Shown in pieces: positions 61,272-64,000 of a DNA stretch of 64,000 nt (its first letter is position 1; every line of letters starts with the position of its first letter). Both the position numbers and the translations under genes were made by a program. The DNA is from Anaerolineae bacterium (GTDB lineage: Bacteria > Chloroflexota > Anaerolineae > Aggregatilineales > Phototrophicaceae), in contig JAHDWN010000031.1 in the NCBI GenBank assembly GCA_023382675.1, forward strand, positions 1 to 64,000, written 5' to 3'. The notes under the pieces are model-generated. The model searched no databases and was not told the DNA's origin. It saw only the letters and a list, made by a program, of their open reading frames with translations.

Positions 61272-63416
61272 ATGACGACGGTCAAATATGCCCAACGGAT
61301 CGCGCTCGAACTCGACATCGACGAGTCGCAAGCTGCCGCCGCTATCGATCTGCTCGACGCCGGCAATACGCTGCCGTTCATCGCCCGCTATCGCAAGGAA
61401 GCCACACGCGGCCTCGATGAAGACCAACTGCGCCGCCTTGGCGAATCGCTGACGCGCCGCCGTGCGCTTGACGAGCGCCGGGAGGTCGTCCTCGCTTCGA
61501 TTGAGGATCAGGGTAAGTTGACCGACGATCTGCGCGCTCTGATCGAAGCCGCCGAGACGCAAACCGCCCTTGAAGATCTCTACCAACCATACAAGCCCAA
61601 GCGCCGCACCCGCGCCATGATCGCGCGCGAGCGCGGGCTGGAACCGCTGGCGGAGATGATCCTGACGCAAAGGCGCATCCAGGAGCCGCTCGAACAGATC
61701 GCCCGGCCTTACCTGAGCGACCAGGTGCCAACAGTTGAAGACGTCTGGGCGGGGGCGCGGGACATCGTGGCTGAGGTCATCAGCGATCATGCGGCGGTGC
61801 GTGGGCAGTTGCGTGAGAAGGCGCTGCGCTGGGGGCTGCTGCGCGCGCGCAAGATCGATGATGCGCAGGACGACAGGCGCGTCTACCAGCTTTATTACGA
61901 GTATGAAGCGCCGCTGCCACGCCTGAAACCGTATCAGGTGCTCGCTATCAACCGCGGCGAAGCGGAGAAGGTTTTGCGCGTTCATGTCGATGTCGCCGAG
62001 CGCGATTGGCGTGGCGCCATCGAAACTCACTTCCGCCCGGATCGACGCTCACTGCTGGCGGATCAACTTGAGCGCGCGCTGGTCGATGCGGCGGAGCGGC
62101 TGCTGCTGCCCGCCATCGAGCGCGACGCCCGCCGCACGCTGACCGAGGCGGCGGAGACGCACGCGATCCAGGTCTTCGCCAATAATCTGCGTGGGCTGCT
62201 CAACCAGCCGCCGCTGGCTGGGCGCAGCGTGCTCGGCATCGATCCGGGTTTTCGCACTGGCTGCAAGGTCGCTGTGGTCGATCCGACCGGCAAGGTGCTG
62301 GCGACGACGACGATCTTCCCGCACGAGCCACAGCGCCGCTGGCAGGATGCCCTGGCGGCGCTGGATCGCCTGGTCGCGACGCACGGCGTGTCGCTGATCA
62401 CCATCGGCAACGGCACGGCCTCGCGCGAAACCGAGCAGTTGGTCGCCGAACTGACCCGTGGCCGCACCAGCGTCAACTATTTGATCGTCAACGAGGCGGG
62501 CGCGAGTGTCTACAGCGCCAGTCCGCTCGCCCGCGCTGAACTGCCGGATCTCGATGTGTCGATGCGCGGGGCCGTCTCGATTGCGCGGCGTGCGCAAGAC
62601 CCGCTCGCCGAACTCGTCAAGATCGATCCGAAATCCATCGGCGTCGGGCTGTATCAGCACGATGTCGATCAGAAACAGTTGGCGGGTGCGCTCGATGGGG
62701 TGGTCGAGTCGGTTGTCAATCGTGTTGGCGTCGATGTCAACACGGCCTCGCCCGCCTTACTCACCTACGTGGCTGGCGTCGGCGCGAAGCTCGCCCAGAA
62801 TATTGTCGCTCATCGCGAAGCCCATGGCGCATTCGCCAGCCGCGCTTCATTCCGTGATGTATCCGGCCTGGGCGCGAAAGCCTTTGAACAAGCGGCGGGT
62901 TTTCTCCGTGTACGCGATGGCGAAAATCCGCTCGATATGACCGCCATTCACCCGGAAAGCTACGCTGTCGCGCAGGCGGTGCTTAACCAGGCCGGGTTTG
63001 CCCCGGATGCCCCACAGGAAACCCGCGAAACTGCCATCGCGTCGCTCATTCAGCGCCAGCCGGTCGAAGCGCTGGCGGCACAGCTTGGCGCAGGCGCGCC
63101 CACGCTTCAGGATATCCTGGAACAACTCGTCCGCCCCGGACGCGATCCGCGTGAGGATTTGCCGCTGCCGATTCTGCGCAGTGACGTGCTCTCGATGGAT
63201 GATCTTCAAGAAGGGATGCGGCTCAACGGCACCGTGCGCAACGTGGTCGATTTCGGCGCGTTTGTCGACATCGGCGTCAAGCAGGATGGCCTGCTCCACC
63301 GCAGCCAGATCCCATTCGGCGTCCAGCTCACGGTCGGCGAGATCGTCGAGGTCGTTATTCTGAACGTCGATCTGGAGCGCGGGCGCATTCAACTGGGCTG
63401 GGGCAAAGAAACATGA
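61272..63416 (+). CDS. tex: Tex-family transcription accessory / RNA-binding protein
   Basis: 714 residues from the chosen ATG. N-terminal Tex domain with DAGNTLPFIARYRKEATRGL, EDLYQPYKPKRRTRA; the YqgF-like RNase H fold with VLGIDPGFRTGCKVAVVD; NEAGASVYSASPLA; helix-hairpin-helix with VGVDVNTASPALLTYVAGVG; and a C-terminal S1 domain (GTVRNVVDFGAFVDIG). Tex binds nucleic acids and affects transcription or RNA quality control. A TTG three codons upstream is another possible start. The stop is adjacent to a hairpin shared with the convergent aro gene. Confidence 0.95.
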   Translation: MTTVKYAQRIALELDIDESQAAAAIDLLDAGNTLPFIARYRKEATRGLDEDQLRRLGESLTRRRALDERREVVLASIEDQGKLTDDLRALIEAAETQTALEDLYQPYKPKRRTRAMIARERGLEPLAEMILTQRRIQEPLEQIARPYLSDQVPTVEDVWAGARDIVAEVISDHAAVRGQLREKALRWGLLRARKIDDAQDDRRVYQLYYEYEAPLPRLKPYQVLAINRGEAEKVLRVHVDVAERDWRGAIETHFRPDRRSLLADQLERALVDAAERLLLPAIERDARRTLTEAAETHAIQVFANNLRGLLNQPPLAGRSVLGIDPGFRTGCKVAVVDPTGKVLATTTIFPHEPQRRWQDALAALDRLVATHGVSLITIGNGTASRETEQLVAELTRGRTSVNYLIVNEAGASVYSASPLARAELPDLDVSMRGAVSIARRAQDPLAELVKIDPKSIGVGLYQHDVDQKQLAGALDGVVESVVNRVGVDVNTASPALLTYVAGVGAKLAQNIVAHREAHGAFASRASFRDVSGLGAKAFEQAAGFLRVRDGENPLDMTAIHPESYAVAQAVLNQAGFAPDAPQETRETAIASLIQRQPVEALAAQLGAGAPTLQDILEQLVRPGRDPREDLPLPILRSDVLSMDDLQEGMRLNGTVRNVVDFGAFVDIGVKQDGLLHRSQIPFGVQLTVGEIVEVVILNVDLERGRIQLGWGKET

Positions 63417-63440
63417 GGGCGATCCGAATTCAGATCGCCC
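63417..63440. terminator. Hairpin between tex and the DAHP synthase gene
   Basis: A perfect eight-base-pair stem (63417-63424 with 63433-63440) with an eight-base loop begins right after the tex stop. On the minus strand it is followed within a few bases by TTTCTTT, so it is best placed to end the DAHP synthase transcript, and perhaps both. Confidence 0.6.
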
Positions 63441-63455
63441 CTGGGAAATGCCGGG

Positions 63456-64000
63456 CTAGGCCAGCGTTTTCTCCATGTCCTCGATAGCATCCATCATCGC
63501 ATGGAACTGGTCGATGTAGAGCTGCTGCTTGGCATCGCTCATGGCGACCGGCGGATTCGGATGCACCTCGACCATCAGGCCGTCCGCGCCGCTGGCGCGC
63601 GCCACCCGCGCTAGTGGAATAGCGATGTCGCGCCGTCCTGCTGAGTGCGAAATGTCGACCACCACCGGCAGATGGCTCTCTAGCTTGAGCACAGCCACGC
63701 CGCCAATGTCGAGTGTGTTGCGGGTGGATTTCTCGAACGTGCGGATGCCGCGCTCGATCAGGATCACGTTCGGGTTGCCGCTGGCGACGATGTACTCCGC
63801 CGCATACATGAACTCTTCCAGCGTAGCCGCCAGCCCGCGCTTGAGGATGATCGGCTTGTTGACACGTCCGAGCGCCTTGAGCAGGAAGCTGTTCTGCATA
63901 TTGCGCGCGCCGACCCAGAGCACATCGACGTAATCGGACATCATCGGGATCTGGCTCGCATCCATGATCTCGCTGACGACGTACATGCCATACTTGTTGG
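63456..64000 (-). CDS. aroF: 3-deoxy-7-phosphoheptulonate synthase (class I beta), 5' end outside the window
   Basis: The last 181 residues are visible. VVSEIMDASQIPMMSDYVD, LWVGARNMQNSFLLKALG, KPIILKRGLAATLEEFMYAA, VILIERGIRTFEKSTRNTL and PVVVDISHSAGRRDIAIPLA, then GADGLMVEVHPNPPVAMSDA. These match the AroF/KDO8P-synthase-like DAHP synthases that join erythrose 4-phosphate and phosphoenolpyruvate in the first step of aromatic synthesis. The ATG near 63986 is internal; the frame stays open to the window end and reads NKYGM there. An N-terminal regulatory domain, if any, is not visible. Confidence 0.93.
   Translation of the reverse strand, partial: NKYGMYVVSEIMDASQIPMMSDYVDVLWVGARNMQNSFLLKALGRVNKPIILKRGLAATLEEFMYAAEYIVASGNPNVILIERGIRTFEKSTRNTLDIGGVAVLKLESHLPVVVDISHSAGRRDIAIPLARVARASGADGLMVEVHPNPPVAMSDAKQQLYIDQFHAMMDAIEDMEKTLA

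Noticed and set aside
60176-61381. 401-codon minus-strand frame opposite the acyl-CoA dehydrogenase
   Set aside because: Antisense shadow; the plus-strand protein is a clear family member, and the shadow has no recognisable domain or ribosome binding site.
1-64000. tRNA, rRNA, insertion sequences, integrases and attachment sites
   Set aside because: No cloverleaf-like intergenic sequence, no transposase or recombinase motifs and no paired terminal repeats were seen; intergenic gaps are short.

Overview
The window looks like a chromosomal segment of a Chloroflexota bacterium, probably from the Anaerolineae side of the phylum. This placement rests on gene content only: lipoproteins with Thr/Pro-rich linkers, several YfhO-like and other polytopic GT-C type membrane proteins, a Tad pilus locus whose CpaE carries an N-terminal receiver, and a DHH-CBS-nucleotidyltransferase fusion. 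I see no rRNA, tRNA, CRISPR array, insertion sequence, integrase or phage gene. Coding density is high, and no gene-free stretch exceeds about 210 bases.

Layout. 1-8644 (minus): a tightly packed run of five large integral membrane proteins, probably lipid-linked sugar transferases or related GT-C proteins, plus the first codons of a sixth. 8850-11546 (plus): one NACHT-type NTPase with HEAT-like repeats. 11548-14278 (minus): a housekeeping run pgeF-yggS-yggT-DUF167-lipoprotein. 14449-23899 (plus): a DegU/DegS-like two-component pair, then cpaB, cpaE (broken by an in-frame TAA), cpaF, tadB and tadC, then comF and hpf. 23947-28075 (minus): two family 2 glycosyltransferases, a PhnD-like binding lipoprotein and a membrane-anchored Ig-like protein. 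28237-34932 (plus): lon, an AlbA_2/ATPase-type regulator translationally coupled to it, a PD40 lipoprotein, fabG and a HIT protein. 34976-35896 (minus): a membrane-anchored DsbA-like thiol oxidoreductase.

36048-47407 (plus): a PspA-like protein, a large GAF-rich histidine kinase with a degenerate receiver, two OmpR-type regulators, then three surface proteins of the Tad system (TadE-like, a VWA-containing TadG-like, and a TadE-like protein with duplicated domains and a polyproline tail), closed by a clear intrinsic terminator. 47509-55763 (minus): DUF2085 protein, TlpA-like thioredoxin, CcdA, a YkuD-like protein without its catalytic Cys, a sulfite-oxidase-fold protein without its molybdenum-ligand Cys, a cupin, a GNAT acetyltransferase, a CCA-type nucleotidyltransferase split by a one-base frameshift, and a small membrane protein. 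55913-64000: ubiA-type prenyltransferase (minus), an M1-type metallopeptidase lipoprotein (plus), DUF6285 and an APH-like kinase (minus) divergent from an acyl-CoA dehydrogenase (plus), tex (plus), and a truncated DAHP synthase (minus).

How it fits together. The main theme is a Tad (Flp-type) machine in two loci about 18 kb apart, each headed by its own signal-transduction genes. Locus one supplies the motor and inner-membrane parts; locus two supplies the pseudopilin-like and surface proteins. Neither the Flp pilin nor the prepilin peptidase is here. A second theme is envelope redox chemistry (DsbA-like, TlpA-like, CcdA), next to two exported proteins that keep a catalytic fold but lack the key residue. 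The points most worth checking are the interrupted cpaE, the two apparently dead exported enzymes, the NACHT-HEAT protein, the pseudo-receiver kinase and the polyproline surface protein.
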